IMG/VR virus record: IMGVR_UViG_3300035670_000849
Span: 1 to 32,382 of that record
Origin: a virus
DNA: 32,382 bases
Strand: one strand, 5' to 3'
In this document: in pieces, positions 1 to 6,709 of the stretch
Numbering within the stretch: position 1 is the first letter of the stretch
How the letters are laid out: every line of letters starts with the position of its first letter
Made by a program: the position numbers and the translations under genes
The notes under the pieces: model-generated
What the model saw: the letters and a program-made list of their open reading frames with translations, nothing else
What the model was told of the DNA's origin: nothing
The model's database searches: none

Positions 1-59
1 GTTTTGCGCGCCCTACCCTGTAACGATGGCACCCACCCTAGTCAATGCCGGCAGGGGGG

Positions 60-395
60 TTATAGGGGTTTGTTGCTTCGTGCTTGATTGCATCTGCGGT
101 GTGCTGGCGCTAGGTCGGCTAGGGATGTCACAGGTGTTGAGGGGTTGAGGTGGTCAGCTTCCCAAGGGTCGCCGTGTCTTGCGCCCTCTCCGCAGATGTG
201 ACAGAGATAGGCGGTTTGTCTTACTATCTTGGCTAGTCGTTGATAGTTGCCTGAGTATTGTCCGGTTTGTTGTTTGACTTGTTGCCGTCTTAGGTTGTTT
301 AGTTCATCTATTCTGGCTTGGTGGCGTGGGCAGCGTGAGTAGCCTGGCTGTGTTAGTTCGCCACAGTCTATGCAGGGTCGGCGGAATCTGCTCAT
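60..395 (-). CDS. HNH endonuclease with N-terminal zinc module
   Basis: Probable HNH DNA endonuclease of 110 aa. It opens with a zinc module, C-x2-C-x10-C-x2-H (CIDCG then CPRH), followed by a basic helix. A second C-x2-C pair (CHIC) precedes an EADHLNP core and a final H-R-R-C-N, which fits a compact HNH fold. The open frame extends to 446, but ATG 395 follows AGAGGA by 6 nt and overlaps the upstream stop as ATGA, so 395 is preferred. It is the last gene of the leftward operon. Small HNH proteins near phage genome ends can assist terminase, but this one could equally be a mobile nuclease. Confidence 0.8.
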   Translation of the reverse strand: MSRFRRPCIDCGELTQPGYSRCPRHQARIDELNNLRRQQVKQQTGQYSGNYQRLAKIVRQTAYLCHICGEGARHGDPWEADHLNPSTPVTSLADLAPAHRRCNQARSNKPL

Positions 396-856
396 CTTTT
401 CCTCTCTGGCAGGGATAGTTCTCGATAGCGTTTGCCGTCTGCCCATTCCCCTAGGGTGGTGGATGCCTCATAGAGTTTGGCTACTTGTTGAGGGGTTTGC
501 CAGCAGATGTTGTCGGTTAGGCAGAAAGCGAACCACAGTGGCGCTTGTTGTGTTGAGTAGGTTTGCTCTAACCAAGGCAGGTTGAGGTAGTCTTCCTCTT
601 TGAATTTCCTTGTGCCTTTGACTGACACTATGCCTGTCTTGTTTGTTTGAGGGTTGGTCACTACATAGTCTGGGAGTTGTCTTAGTGTCTTGCTTAGGTG
701 ATAGAAGTTTGGGACTGGGTTTTGTTTCTCATCGAATCCTATGCGCTGACAGATTAGACCTTGTGCAAAGCAATAGTCTGTGAATAGTTGCTCGCCTTGG
801 TTGATGAGCCTGTTGTTTCTTTCTTTATAGCTCTGGTTTCCGTGACCGTTGCTCAT
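392..856 (-). CDS. Hypothetical protein, possible PD-(D/E)XK-type nuclease
   Basis: 154-aa soluble protein that I do not firmly recognise. The middle reads LPDYVV followed about 16 residues later by GIVSVKG. This resembles a PD-(D/E)XK core (PD, strand, x-x-K), but serine sits where Glu or Asp is usual. The second half is rich in aromatics (WLEQTY, LWFAFC), as in small Holliday-resolvase-like or Vsr/MmcB-like folds. It sits between an FmdB-type zinc ribbon (4-nt overlap) and an HNH gene, near two methyltransferases, so a nucleic-acid role is likely. Function is inferred from weak motif similarity only. Confidence 0.55.
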   Translation of the reverse strand: MSNGHGNQSYKERNNRLINQGEQLFTDYCFAQGLICQRIGFDEKQNPVPNFYHLSKTLRQLPDYVVTNPQTNKTGIVSVKGTRKFKEEDYLNLPWLEQTYSTQQAPLWFAFCLTDNICWQTPQQVAKLYEASTTLGEWADGKRYRELSLPERKR

Positions 857-1032
857 TTGTCGGTCTTATAGAAGCCTGTGCCTTTGAATGTTACGGCAGG
901 CGCAGAGTACACCCTAACCATTGTGTGTCCACAGATTGAACAGTTATAGTTAGGGATATTGTCATTGATGTTCCAGATAACGGTTATGCGACTGTCTATA
1001 CAGTCTTTGCACTCGAACTCATAGATAGGCAT
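853..1032 (-). CDS. FmdB-type zinc-ribbon protein
   Basis: 59-aa protein reading MPIYEFEC at its start. C8-x2-C11 and C31-x2-C34 form a zinc ribbon, and the end (VRVYSAPAVTFKGTGFY) closely matches the FmdB/CxxC regulatory-protein family. Members are small zinc-ribbon proteins of uncertain role, sometimes called regulators. The start overlaps the methyltransferase stop as TAATG, and its own stop overlaps the next ATG by 4 nt. Family assignment is strong; biological role is unknown. Confidence 0.85.
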   Translation of the reverse strand: MPIYEFECKDCIDSRITVIWNINDNIPNYNCSICGHTMVRVYSAPAVTFKGTGFYKTDK

Positions 1033-1751
1033 TAGATTAGGCTTTCCATTGTGTAGGTTTCTTTTTCTTTCTGGCTCTCTATCTTTGAGAAGTCAAAGGT
1101 TTCCTGCGATAGGCGTTTAGCTATCAGTTCGCAATACTTTTCCTCTAGCTCGACTCCGATGGCTTTGCGCCCTAAGTTTTTAGCGGCGACAAGTGTTGCA
1201 CCTGATCCAGCGAAAGGGTCAGCGATTAGGCCATCTGGGCATCGCTCTATAAGCATCTCCATTAGGTGAATTGGCTTTGGAGTTGGGTGTCCTATCTTTG
1301 CCACCTCTATTGACCTTGCCTCTGTTGTAGTTATTACTGACCTCATTGGCGGTGAAGTTGATTTAAAGCCTTTGCCTAAAATGTATATTTCCTCATCTTG
1401 AGTCATAAATGGCATATTGGCTGGGCCTGGTGCTTGGCCGGCTTTATGCCATATTAATCTGTGCTGTGTATCAACTGGTCTGGCTATGCGCCAAGAGCCA
1501 AATACTATTGCTGGCTTGCTACCCCAAATGGCTAAAGCATTATCTCTCGCATCTGGACTTTCATCATTAGCAATGCCATCTGTTAGCTTTGAGTGGCGCT
1601 TACCATTTTTATATGCTCCAATTCCACCTTTCCAAGCCACACCATAAGGCGGATCAGTGACTAAAACATCTGCCTCAAGCCAAGCGTTCTGCTCTAAACA
1701 GTCACCGAGATAGAGGGTTACATACTCGTCTTGGTAATAGGGTTCACTCAT
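1032..1751 (-). CDS. DNA methyltransferase (DPPY type, beta class)
   Basis: SAM-dependent DNA methyltransferase of about 239 aa. The catalytic motif VTDPPYGV lies near residue 32, and the SAM-binding motif DPFAGSGATLVAA lies near the C-terminus. DPPY preceding FxGxG is the order of beta-class N6-adenine/N4-cytosine enzymes. Three in-frame ATGs exist (1763, 1757, 1751). I prefer 1751 because it gives the 8-nt ATGNNTGA overlap with the preceding mini-gene that recurs in this genome. No target-recognition specificity can be read by eye. No obvious partner restriction enzyme is adjacent, so it is probably an orphan enzyme that protects or modifies phage DNA. Confidence 0.92.
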   Translation of the reverse strand: MSEPYYQDEYVTLYLGDCLEQNAWLEADVLVTDPPYGVAWKGGIGAYKNGKRHSKLTDGIANDESPDARDNALAIWGSKPAIVFGSWRIARPVDTQHRLIWHKAGQAPGPANMPFMTQDEEIYILGKGFKSTSPPMRSVITTTEARSIEVAKIGHPTPKPIHLMEMLIERCPDGLIADPFAGSGATLVAAKNLGRKAIGVELEEKYCELIAKRLSQETFDFSKIESQKEKETYTMESLI

Positions 1752-1833
1752 CGTCATTCTCATCCCAAATCGCTATCACTACAAAGCCCACAATAAATGC
1801 GGCTATTAGTATCGCTATCATTCCCTCAAGCAT
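1744..1833 (-). CDS. Single-pass membrane mini-protein (29 aa)
   Basis: A 29-codon frame from ATG 1833 to TGA 1744. It has a short polar start, about 18 hydrophobic residues (MIAILIAAFIVGFVVIAIW) and an acidic tail ending DENDDE. It overlaps the stop of the upstream zinc protein by 8 nt and the methyltransferase start by 8 nt, fitting the tight coupling seen elsewhere in the operon. It could be a real membrane peptide or a translational spacer. No function can be assigned. Confidence 0.5.
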   Translation of the reverse strand: MLEGMIAILIAAFIVGFVVIAIWDENDDE

Positions 1834-2188
1834 TTGTAATCCTTGCTATGAATTGTCGGATGGCTTTATAGGCTTCTTCTTTTCCCTCGGCTCGAAGCGA
1901 TAGGGAATAAATCTTTAGCTGATTCATTAGTTCACTGTCATTGTATTCTGGCGCTCGCCGTAGCCCTCGGTTGTAGTGTGTCTTGCATAACCCTTTAGCG
2001 TGTACCTCTAGCCCACAGATTGAGCATTGTGGTTTGGGTTTGTTGGGTTTGTTGATGACTTCTAGGATGGCTGGGTCTAGGTTGTCTGGGAGTTTTCTTA
2101 GCTTCCTGAGTCGGTAAGCGTATTGGTAGTGTGTCCAGCAGACTCCGACACTAGCGATCTCTTTGTCACAGCCCTCGACCTTACACAC
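1826..2188 (-). CDS. Protein with two tandem C-x4/2-C-x9-C-x2-H zinc modules
   Basis: 120-aa protein with two copies of a small Cys/His module. The first is C2, C7, C17, H20 (GVCWTHY) and the second is C-x2-C-x9-C-x2-H (GLCKTHY), each followed by a basic RxLRR-like segment. The C-terminal 40 residues are helical and charged. Spacing is the same as in the protein at 6017-6355 and close to the N-terminal module of the HNH protein at 60-395. It starts at GTG 2188, overlapping the preceding stop as GTGTGTAA. Likely a zinc-binding nucleic-acid-contacting protein; exact role unknown. Confidence 0.75.
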   Translation of the reverse strand: MCKVEGCDKEIASVGVCWTHYQYAYRLRKLRKLPDNLDPAILEVINKPNKPKPQCSICGLEVHAKGLCKTHYNRGLRRAPEYNDSELMNQLKIYSLSLRAEGKEEAYKAIRQFIARITNA

Positions 2189-2360
2189 TTTTTTCAGCCT
2201 CTAGGATTTCGATGATGCGCTCTAGGAGTTTGACATCTAGGTTGGTGCTTATGACTGCATCTTTGTTGATGTTCTCAATGGCTCGGTCTATGGCTTTGTT
2301 TGCGCCCAGGTTTCGGTAGAAGCCTCTGATTGAGTGTGCTGGCTGATTGATTATTGTCAT
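2181..2360 (-). CDS. Hypothetical protein (59 aa)
   Basis: A 59-codon frame from ATG 2360 (ATGA overlap with the methyltransferase stop) to TAA 2181 (8-nt overlap with the next GTG). The protein is mostly helical with an amphipathic C-terminal helix (LLERIIEILEAE) and no cysteines. It fills the only gap between two convincing genes, with the coupling seen in its neighbours, so it is probably translated. No family recognised. Confidence 0.65.
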   Translation of the reverse strand: MTIINQPAHSIRGFYRNLGANKAIDRAIENINKDAVISTNLDVKLLERIIEILEAEKSV

Positions 2361-2836
2361 TCTGTTTCTCCCTTAATAAACAAAACCCAGTGAGTTCCCA
2401 TTCGCTTACCTGTCGGGTGTCCACAGACAGGCTTTTCTTGAGTTAGAGCAAGAATCTCTTTAAGAGGGATGCTGACTTCATTCCATTTAAAAATAAGTGT
2501 TCCATTAGGCTTCAAGACTCTAAAGCACTCGGCAAATCCTTTAGATAGGTCTGCTCGCCAAGTTTCTGCATTTAAAACACCATACTTTTTTCTCATCCAA
2601 GATTTTTCAGAAAGTCGCAGCATATGAGGTGGGTCAAAAATCACACAGTAAAATGACTCATCCTCATAGGGGATGTTTCTAAAGTCCATTACCTGGTCTG
2701 GCTTGATAGTTATTGTCTGCCCATTGGTGAGCTCGTGGGTTTCATCTTCCCTGATGTCGCCAAAAAGAACTCGGCTATCAACTTTGTCAAAATAGAATGA
2801 CCTCATTGATGATGCTGGGTCTAGTATTTTTTTCAT
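2357..2836 (-). CDS. SAM-dependent methyltransferase-like protein
   Basis: 159-aa class I methyltransferase-like protein. The start (LDPASSMRSFYFD) continues to VLFGDIR, then VIFDPPHM, which is a motif IV with His instead of Tyr. ECFRVLKPNGTLIFKWNE gives the typical strand-helix-strand, followed by a THWVLFI end. Similar small proteins are common in phages and are annotated as DNA methylases. The GxG loop is not obvious, so substrate and activity are uncertain. A strong Shine-Dalgarno (AAGGGAG) precedes ATG 2836, just after the HNH gene. Confidence 0.8.
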   Translation of the reverse strand: MKKILDPASSMRSFYFDKVDSRVLFGDIREDETHELTNGQTITIKPDQVMDFRNIPYEDESFYCVIFDPPHMLRLSEKSWMRKKYGVLNAETWRADLSKGFAECFRVLKPNGTLIFKWNEVSIPLKEILALTQEKPVCGHPTGKRMGTHWVLFIKGETE

Positions 2837-2873
2837 TTTCTCCCTTTCGTAAAATCTATGCTACCCGAATTTT

Positions 2874-3515
2874 TTACAACTTCCAAACTGTGCCGGACTT
2901 TTTCTTAGATAATTTCCATTCTGAAACAAACTTAGAGTGTTTTGATGTATTGCACTTAGCACAGGCAGCAGCTAGGTTTCCTATCCTGTGTTCACCACCT
3001 CGGCTTATTGGAATGATGTGGTCAATGTGCGTCTGATATGAGTATTCTTTGCAATAAATGCAGGGATTGCTAAGGATTTTAGATATGTCTTTTGGAGTAA
3101 CTAGGAATGACCTAGCATTGGCCTCTCTTGCTCTGCGCCTTAGCTTTTGATTTCTTGCTTTATCTGGATTCTGTTTTCGCCAAGACTGCAAATACTCTGG
3201 ATCATTGCGCCTTGAATAATTTGGGTTATCTTTGCGATAATTCCTAGCCCATTCACGCTGATACTCTAAATGCTTTTCTCGATTGGACTCTATCCAATTT
3301 TGATTGTTTTGCTTTTTCTTTTCTGGGTTATTAATTCTCCAGTTGGAAGCTCTTTGCTTTGCAGGCTCAGGGTTATCTGCATACCTAGTTTTTGCTTGCA
3401 GACTTGTGCAGGATTTGCAATAAGGAAAATAGCCGTCTTTGCGAGTTTTGTCTTTGTTATATAACTCAAGCGGCTTAAGTTGCAAACATTTTTTGCATAC
3501 TTTAGACTCATTCAT
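2874..3515 (-). CDS. HNH endonuclease, free-standing homing type
   Basis: 213-aa HNH nuclease. An N-terminal zinc finger (CKKC...CKSC with KDGY between) is followed by a long Arg/Lys/Asn-rich helical linker. The catalytic domain is near residues 150-200: CIYC, then HIDHIIPISRGG, IGNL and CAKCN. It is a clear paralogue of the plus-strand HNH protein at 23322-23978, sharing CLQ, KDGY, DHI-P-SRGG and IGNL-ACxxCN. GAGGAG precedes ATG 3515. Its DNA is visibly more A+T-rich than that of its neighbours, and its domain layout is typical of mobile phage HNH genes. Confidence 0.9.
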   Translation of the reverse strand: MNESKVCKKCLQLKPLELYNKDKTRKDGYFPYCKSCTSLQAKTRYADNPEPAKQRASNWRINNPEKKKQNNQNWIESNREKHLEYQREWARNYRKDNPNYSRRNDPEYLQSWRKQNPDKARNQKLRRRAREANARSFLVTPKDISKILSNPCIYCKEYSYQTHIDHIIPISRGGEHRIGNLAAACAKCNTSKHSKFVSEWKLSKKKSGTVWKL

Positions 3516-3540
3516 ACTGACTCCTCATTAGTCGGTCACG

Positions 3541-3580
3541 CCCCAGGTGATTCCAGTCACGCTGGGGTTTCTTCTATTCT
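3541..3580 (+). terminator. Hairpin with T-rich tail between HNH and phosphoesterase
   Basis: CCCCAG (3541-3546) pairs with CTGGGG (3562-3567), with an inner GTGA/TCAC extension and a 6-nt loop. On the plus strand it is followed by TTTCTTCTATTCT, so it reads as a plus-strand rho-independent terminator. On the minus strand it follows the phosphoesterase stop but has no T-run. No plus-strand gene precedes it, so its use is unclear. Confidence 0.45.
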
Positions 3581-3582
3581 AC
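3571..3582 (-). promoter_or_regulatory. Repeated motif GTAGAATAGAAG after the phosphoesterase
   Basis: Minus strand GTAGAATAGAAG, overlapping the phosphoesterase stop by 1 nt and 56 nt upstream of the HNH gene at 3515. One of five copies, all in the minus orientation. It contains TAGAAT. On the plus strand it forms part of the T-rich tail of the hairpin at 3541-3567. Confidence 0.4.
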
Positions 3583-4745
3583 TAGAGTTTTAAGACCGTT
3601 CCAGTAAAGTGAGAGCCTTGCTCTAGCTCGAAACAAACAATGCCTGTCTGTGAATCCTCGCCTGTATTTAGTCGCCACCAGTTAGAGCCGCCATCCATAG
3701 TGCAAACCTGCACCCAGAATCTTGAGCCACCGTTAGGCGCTTGGCCTAGCTCTTGAACTCGCAGGTGATGGAAGTGGCCAGATACTAGAACAGTTGCTCC
3801 AGCGACAGGCTGTTGCCCAAAGGCTTGACCTCGCCACCAAGTAGGCACAGCATCGGGTCTAGGGGCTTGATGTCCGTGAACCAAACCTAGGATGTGGAAA
3901 CCATCACCGAAAACATCGAGCGCCAAAGACTCATCGTGTTCCTGTGGGATATGGACTTTGATTGGCAGTTCGGTTTCTTGAGATAGTCGGTGAATCTGTT
4001 TGGCTATCATCACACCCCAGTCATCTCGACCAGGTGCGCCTACCTGCTGTTTGTTAATTCGGAACTGGCAATGATTTGAGGCAATAGAGGCAAAAGATAC
4101 CTCGTCACAGTATTTGCTTACTCGCTTGACTAAATCCCAGATAAGAGTGATGCCTAGGTCTACCTGATCCATAATTGAAAGGTCATTTGTAAAGGTTTGC
4201 TGAGTGTCTGCCTTACTGGTAAAGCCCTCAACTATGTCGCCAATCTCTGCAATGACTACTCGGCCATACTTTTCTTTTTTGATTCTGGCTTCGATGCGGT
4301 CATAACTAGCAAAGATGCGAGCTAGTGCCTCAGCCTTTCCGCCTCTATGGTCTACCTTGCCGAGTTGAAAATCTGAAACAGCGATAACAAATGCTTTGCT
4401 CTCGTCTAGTTTCTTGCTTGGTAAGCTTTTAGCTTTTTGCTTTGCCGTAGACCAGAGCAGTTTCAGGTCAGCATCTTTAGTGATGCGCCGAAAGTTGAAG
4501 CGGTAAGAGGTTCGCCAAGACTCGTCATACACCTGCCAGCGTGAGGTGCGAGGTGTGCCAACAATCTCAATCTCGGCAGGGTCGAAACCTGCATCTATTA
4601 GAAACTGGTCAAAGTTAGGCTTCTCACCGTCTGCAAAGCCAGGTGTGATAGCCCAGCCTGATTCTCCATCAACTTCTAGAGCAGGTCGCCAACCTTGAGG
4701 TGCAATTATTTTCTTTGCAGGTTCTAGGCTTTCAAGCAAGAGCAA
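3582..4745 (-). CDS. Calcineurin-like metallophosphoesterase
   Basis: 387-aa metallophosphoesterase. The expected metal-binding motifs appear in order: SDFQLGK (motif I, with Gln replacing the usual His), GDIVEG, SNH, VHGH and GHFHH near the C-terminus. The N-terminal 110 residues carry an extra domain. Phage members are usually considered nucleases or phosphodiesterases of nucleic-acid metabolism; the substrate here is unknown. Start TTG 4745 is chosen because GGAAAGGTG lies just upstream, inside the last codons of the HTH gene, which it overlaps by 22 nt. Confidence 0.88.
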   Translation of the reverse strand: MLLLESLEPAKKIIAPQGWRPALEVDGESGWAITPGFADGEKPNFDQFLIDAGFDPAEIEIVGTPRTSRWQVYDESWRTSYRFNFRRITKDADLKLLWSTAKQKAKSLPSKKLDESKAFVIAVSDFQLGKVDHRGGKAEALARIFASYDRIEARIKKEKYGRVVIAEIGDIVEGFTSKADTQQTFTNDLSIMDQVDLGITLIWDLVKRVSKYCDEVSFASIASNHCQFRINKQQVGAPGRDDWGVMIAKQIHRLSQETELPIKVHIPQEHDESLALDVFGDGFHILGLVHGHQAPRPDAVPTWWRGQAFGQQPVAGATVLVSGHFHHLRVQELGQAPNGGSRFWVQVCTMDGGSNWWRLNTGEDSQTGIVCFELEQGSHFTGTVLKL

Positions 4746-4954
4746 ACACCTTTCCGGTGATTAGTCACAGACTTATCTGAGAGCAAGATTCCGCGCTCAG
4801 TCATCGCCCTAGCTAGGTAGATGTGAGGGTAGGCATCTAAATCCCCCAGTGCCTTGCTAAAAATGGCGCGGTCTGATTCGCTAAGTTCATCGAGGATGGT
4901 TCTTATTCTGCACGATCTATTTGACCGTGGGCTAGGCTTCAAGTCTTCCAGCAT
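4724..4954 (-). CDS. Small helix-turn-helix-like DNA-binding protein
   Basis: 76-aa basic protein with a predicted helical core. The segment from about 45 to 72 (AMTERGILLSDKSVTNHRKG) looks like a helix-turn-helix with a recognition helix KSVTNHRKG, followed by CSC. Proteins ending in a similar HRKGxC motif are widespread in actinophages and annotated as HTH proteins. It overlaps the phosphoesterase start by 22 nt, so translation is probably coupled. Whether it regulates transcription is unknown. Confidence 0.7.
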   Translation of the reverse strand: MLEDLKPSPRSNRSCRIRTILDELSESDRAIFSKALGDLDAYPHIYLARAMTERGILLSDKSVTNHRKGVCSCLKA

Positions 4955-4958
4955 AGTT

Positions 4959-5165
4959 CTACCCTATCGCTCCGGCGTGAAATTCATCTGTTAGCGCGGT
5001 GGCTAAGTCTTGTGCAGCAGGTTCGGGGTCAGCGCCCTCAGCTATGCAGTCCAGGATACAGGCGAGGTGTCTGCGAATAACATCAAGGTCATAGCTCCAG
5101 ACTAGAGGTGCGCTTAGTAGTTGTGAGGCTTCTTTTATTGTTTCATACTGATCTTGGTATTTCAC
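4959..5165 (-). CDS. Hypothetical protein (68 aa)
   Basis: 68-aa acidic, helical protein starting at GTG 5165, preceded by GGGAGAG. It overlaps the previous stop as GTGA and ends 4 nt before the HTH gene. Only one region has any character: LACILDCIAEGADPEPAAQDLA. No family recognised. Confidence 0.65.
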   Translation of the reverse strand: MKYQDQYETIKEASQLLSAPLVWSYDLDVIRRHLACILDCIAEGADPEPAAQDLATALTDEFHAGAIG

Positions 5166-5392
5166 TTGTTCTCTCCCTCTATAAGGTCATTACCAAAAGT
5201 GTCAATTAGTTTGATGATTGTATTTCTTTGAGCGTCAGATTTCCAGATTTGTTCGTCATCTAAAATCTTGATTACTGAATTGACAATGTAAGGCACTGCC
5301 AACTTCTTGAATTGCCGATTACGCTTTGATTGCTCCGCTTGTAGTTCACTGCTCGCTATCCAGTGGGCTAATTTTAGTTTTCTGTTGCTCAC
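5162..5392 (-). CDS. Hypothetical protein (76 aa)
   Basis: 76-aa basic, helical protein starting at GTG 5392 with GGGAGAG upstream. It ends LIEGENK. The same 16-nt junction (last codons, Shine-Dalgarno, GTGA) occurs at its own 5' and 3' ends, so the gene is bounded by short direct repeats. No domain recognised. Confidence 0.65.
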   Translation of the reverse strand: MSNRKLKLAHWIASSELQAEQSKRNRQFKKLAVPYIVNSVIKILDDEQIWKSDAQRNTIIKLIDTFGNDLIEGENK

Positions 5393-5610
5393 TTGTTCTC
5401 TCCCTTGATAAGGGCGCTACAGCCAGCACATTCACATTCCCAAGTACCGTCAAGCATCCCGATTACTTCATCTTTTTCGCCTTTCTCAAACCATTCGTGA
5501 TTTTCTAGCAGTTTGATAATGCGTTCCTGCTCTTGCCTCACCCCAGTCTGCACACCCTGATTAAAAGCATTAATCGAGTTAGTCGCAATAAGGTCGTTTA
5601 AATCACTCAT
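5389..5610 (-). CDS. Hypothetical protein with C-x-C-x2-C cluster (73 aa)
   Basis: The open frame reaches 5670, but ATG 5610 (MSDLNDL) lies 9 nt after GGAGAGG and overlaps the upstream stop by 8 nt, so it is the likely start. The 73-aa protein is helical (RQEQERIIKLLEN), has a C-terminal CECAGC cluster and ends LIKGENK. Similar WECECAGC-type tails occur in small actinophage proteins of unknown role. Confidence 0.65.
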   Translation of the reverse strand: MSDLNDLIATNSINAFNQGVQTGVRQEQERIIKLLENHEWFEKGEKDEVIGMLDGTWECECAGCSALIKGENK

Positions 5611-5806
5611 CTGTTTCATCCTCTCCAAACCATTCAGGGATATAAGACTCAATAAGGTGAGCGACCTCACTGCAATTGCAGTTAGTTTTACCGCAAGAGT
5701 TCAAATCAACAACCCTGTCCCAAATTCTTGCTTTTATTCTGGCTTCGGCTTCTTCTTTACCGGCATTGAAGCCCTGCAACCAATACCGCTTCTCTAAGAT
5801 GGTCAT
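5603..5806 (-). CDS. Hypothetical protein with C-x4-C-x-C (67 aa)
   Basis: 67-aa protein. The N-terminal helix (FNAGKEEAEARIKARI) is followed by CGKTNCNC and an acidic C-terminus. Its size and layout resemble the next gene downstream. ATG 5806 overlaps the upstream stop as ATGA. Function unknown. Confidence 0.65.
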   Translation of the reverse strand: MTILEKRYWLQGFNAGKEEAEARIKARIWDRVVDLNSCGKTNCNCSEVAHLIESYIPEWFGEDETDE

Positions 5807-6024
5807 TTCTTGCCCCCATAGATGTATTTCCCAATATCGCGGTTAGCCTTTAGAGCATCGGTGTCCCTAGCTCCCTCAGCGAATCTCCCAGCATCGAACA
5901 TAATCTTGTCCCTTTCTTTCTGGTCTACTAGCGGCCGTCTTGGTTGCTTGTAGCTCAGGTCATTGCGCTCGGCTTCGAGGCGCTGCCAAAACTCCCAAGT
6001 CTGCTGATCTGTGAACTCAGGCAA
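5803..6024 (-). CDS. Hypothetical protein (73 aa)
   Basis: 73-aa charged protein with no cysteine. The start is TTG 6024, which overlaps the stop of the zinc protein by 8 nt (TTGCCTGA). The middle reads RDKIMFDAGRFAEGARD and is probably helical. No family recognised. Confidence 0.6.
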   Translation of the reverse strand: MPEFTDQQTWEFWQRLEAERNDLSYKQPRRPLVDQKERDKIMFDAGRFAEGARDTDALKANRDIGKYIYGGKK

Positions 6025-6355
6025 TTTTCAGCTCTTTCTTTACCCATTCCCAATACTTGTCTAGTTCAGCTCGATTCATTTCCGCTTCCTGGGCTTGTAA
6101 GTCTTGAAGCACAGTGTCAGGGGTGAACTTAGGTTGTGAGTTGCGGTAGTCAGCGAAATAGTGAGTAGCGCATTTACCGGCACACTTGTAGATTTCCTCA
6201 CAGCCCTCATAGTTGCAGATGCGTTCACCGGCAGCATTTAGGGTCACAGGAATTTCAGGCTTGTAGAGTGTGCCTCGGCGGAATCGCCCATAGTGCGCTC
6301 GACATAGACCGCGCCCGATAGTTGGCTTGATGCAGTCGCCAAAAGTGCAAGTCAT
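6017..6355 (-). CDS. Protein with two tandem C-x4-C-x9-C-x2-H zinc modules
   Basis: 112-aa protein with two modules of identical spacing: C3, C8, C18, H21 (GRGLCRAHYGRFRRG) and a second C-x4-C-x9-C-x2-H (GKCATHYF). A charged, Trp-rich C-terminal helix follows. It is the second member of the same module family as 1826-2188. The GLCxxHYxR signature is reminiscent of zinc knuckles next to HNH domains, but no HNH core is present here. TAATG coupling links it to the upstream gene. Confidence 0.75.
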   Translation of the reverse strand: MTCTFGDCIKPTIGRGLCRAHYGRFRRGTLYKPEIPVTLNAAGERICNYEGCEEIYKCAGKCATHYFADYRNSQPKFTPDTVLQDLQAQEAEMNRAELDKYWEWVKKELKIA

Positions 6356-6546
6356 TAGGCTATCTCGATTCTGTGGCGTAGGTATTGGATGGTTTTGACA
6401 ATGATGGCTGGTGACTGATCCTGTTCAATTAGCACTCGGTCAATGACCTCTAGGATTAGTTCTCTTTCGGCTTTTCTGGCTTCCGAAGCGGCCTCGGTCA
6501 GTGCCAAGGTGAATCCGCTAGTGGAGATTTCCATAAGGTCAGACAT
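6355..6546 (-). CDS. Hypothetical helical protein (63 aa)
   Basis: 63-aa acidic protein that is almost entirely helical (EAASEARKAERELILEVIDR). ATG 6546 overlaps the preceding stop by 8 nt (ATGTCTGA). It has no cysteine or membrane segment and could be a small coiled-coil partner protein. Unknown. Confidence 0.65.
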   Translation of the reverse strand: MSDLMEISTSGFTLALTEAASEARKAERELILEVIDRVLIEQDQSPAIIVKTIQYLRHRIEIA

Positions 6547-6709
6547 TCTCGACTCGCTTCATTAGATCAGTGACTTGCTTAGTTGGTTTCTTGATGTCGC
6601 CGAATAGTGCCAGAATCTCTTTCTTGAGTTCGGCTCTAGCAATAGCGCGTGATGCGGTGGTTGCCTCAGTCCAGTCGGCTTTGAGTTTGTCATAGATTGG
6701 TGTCGCCAT
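6539..6709 (-). CDS. Hypothetical helical protein (56 aa)
   Basis: A 56-codon frame from ATG 6709 to TGA 6539 fills the gap between two genes with 1-nt and 8-nt overlaps. The protein is helical with alternating charge (SRAIARAELKKEILALFGDI). It resembles the downstream 63-aa protein in size and in its R-A-E-L/K-x-E-I heptad-like core, so a duplication is possible. Function unknown. Confidence 0.65.
   Translation of the reverse strand: MATPIYDKLKADWTEATTASRAIARAELKKEILALFGDIKKPTKQVTDLMKRVENV

Noticed and set aside
1-59. Terminal direct repeat with the right end
   Set aside because: The first and last bases of the window do not match, so no terminal redundancy can be shown from this sequence.
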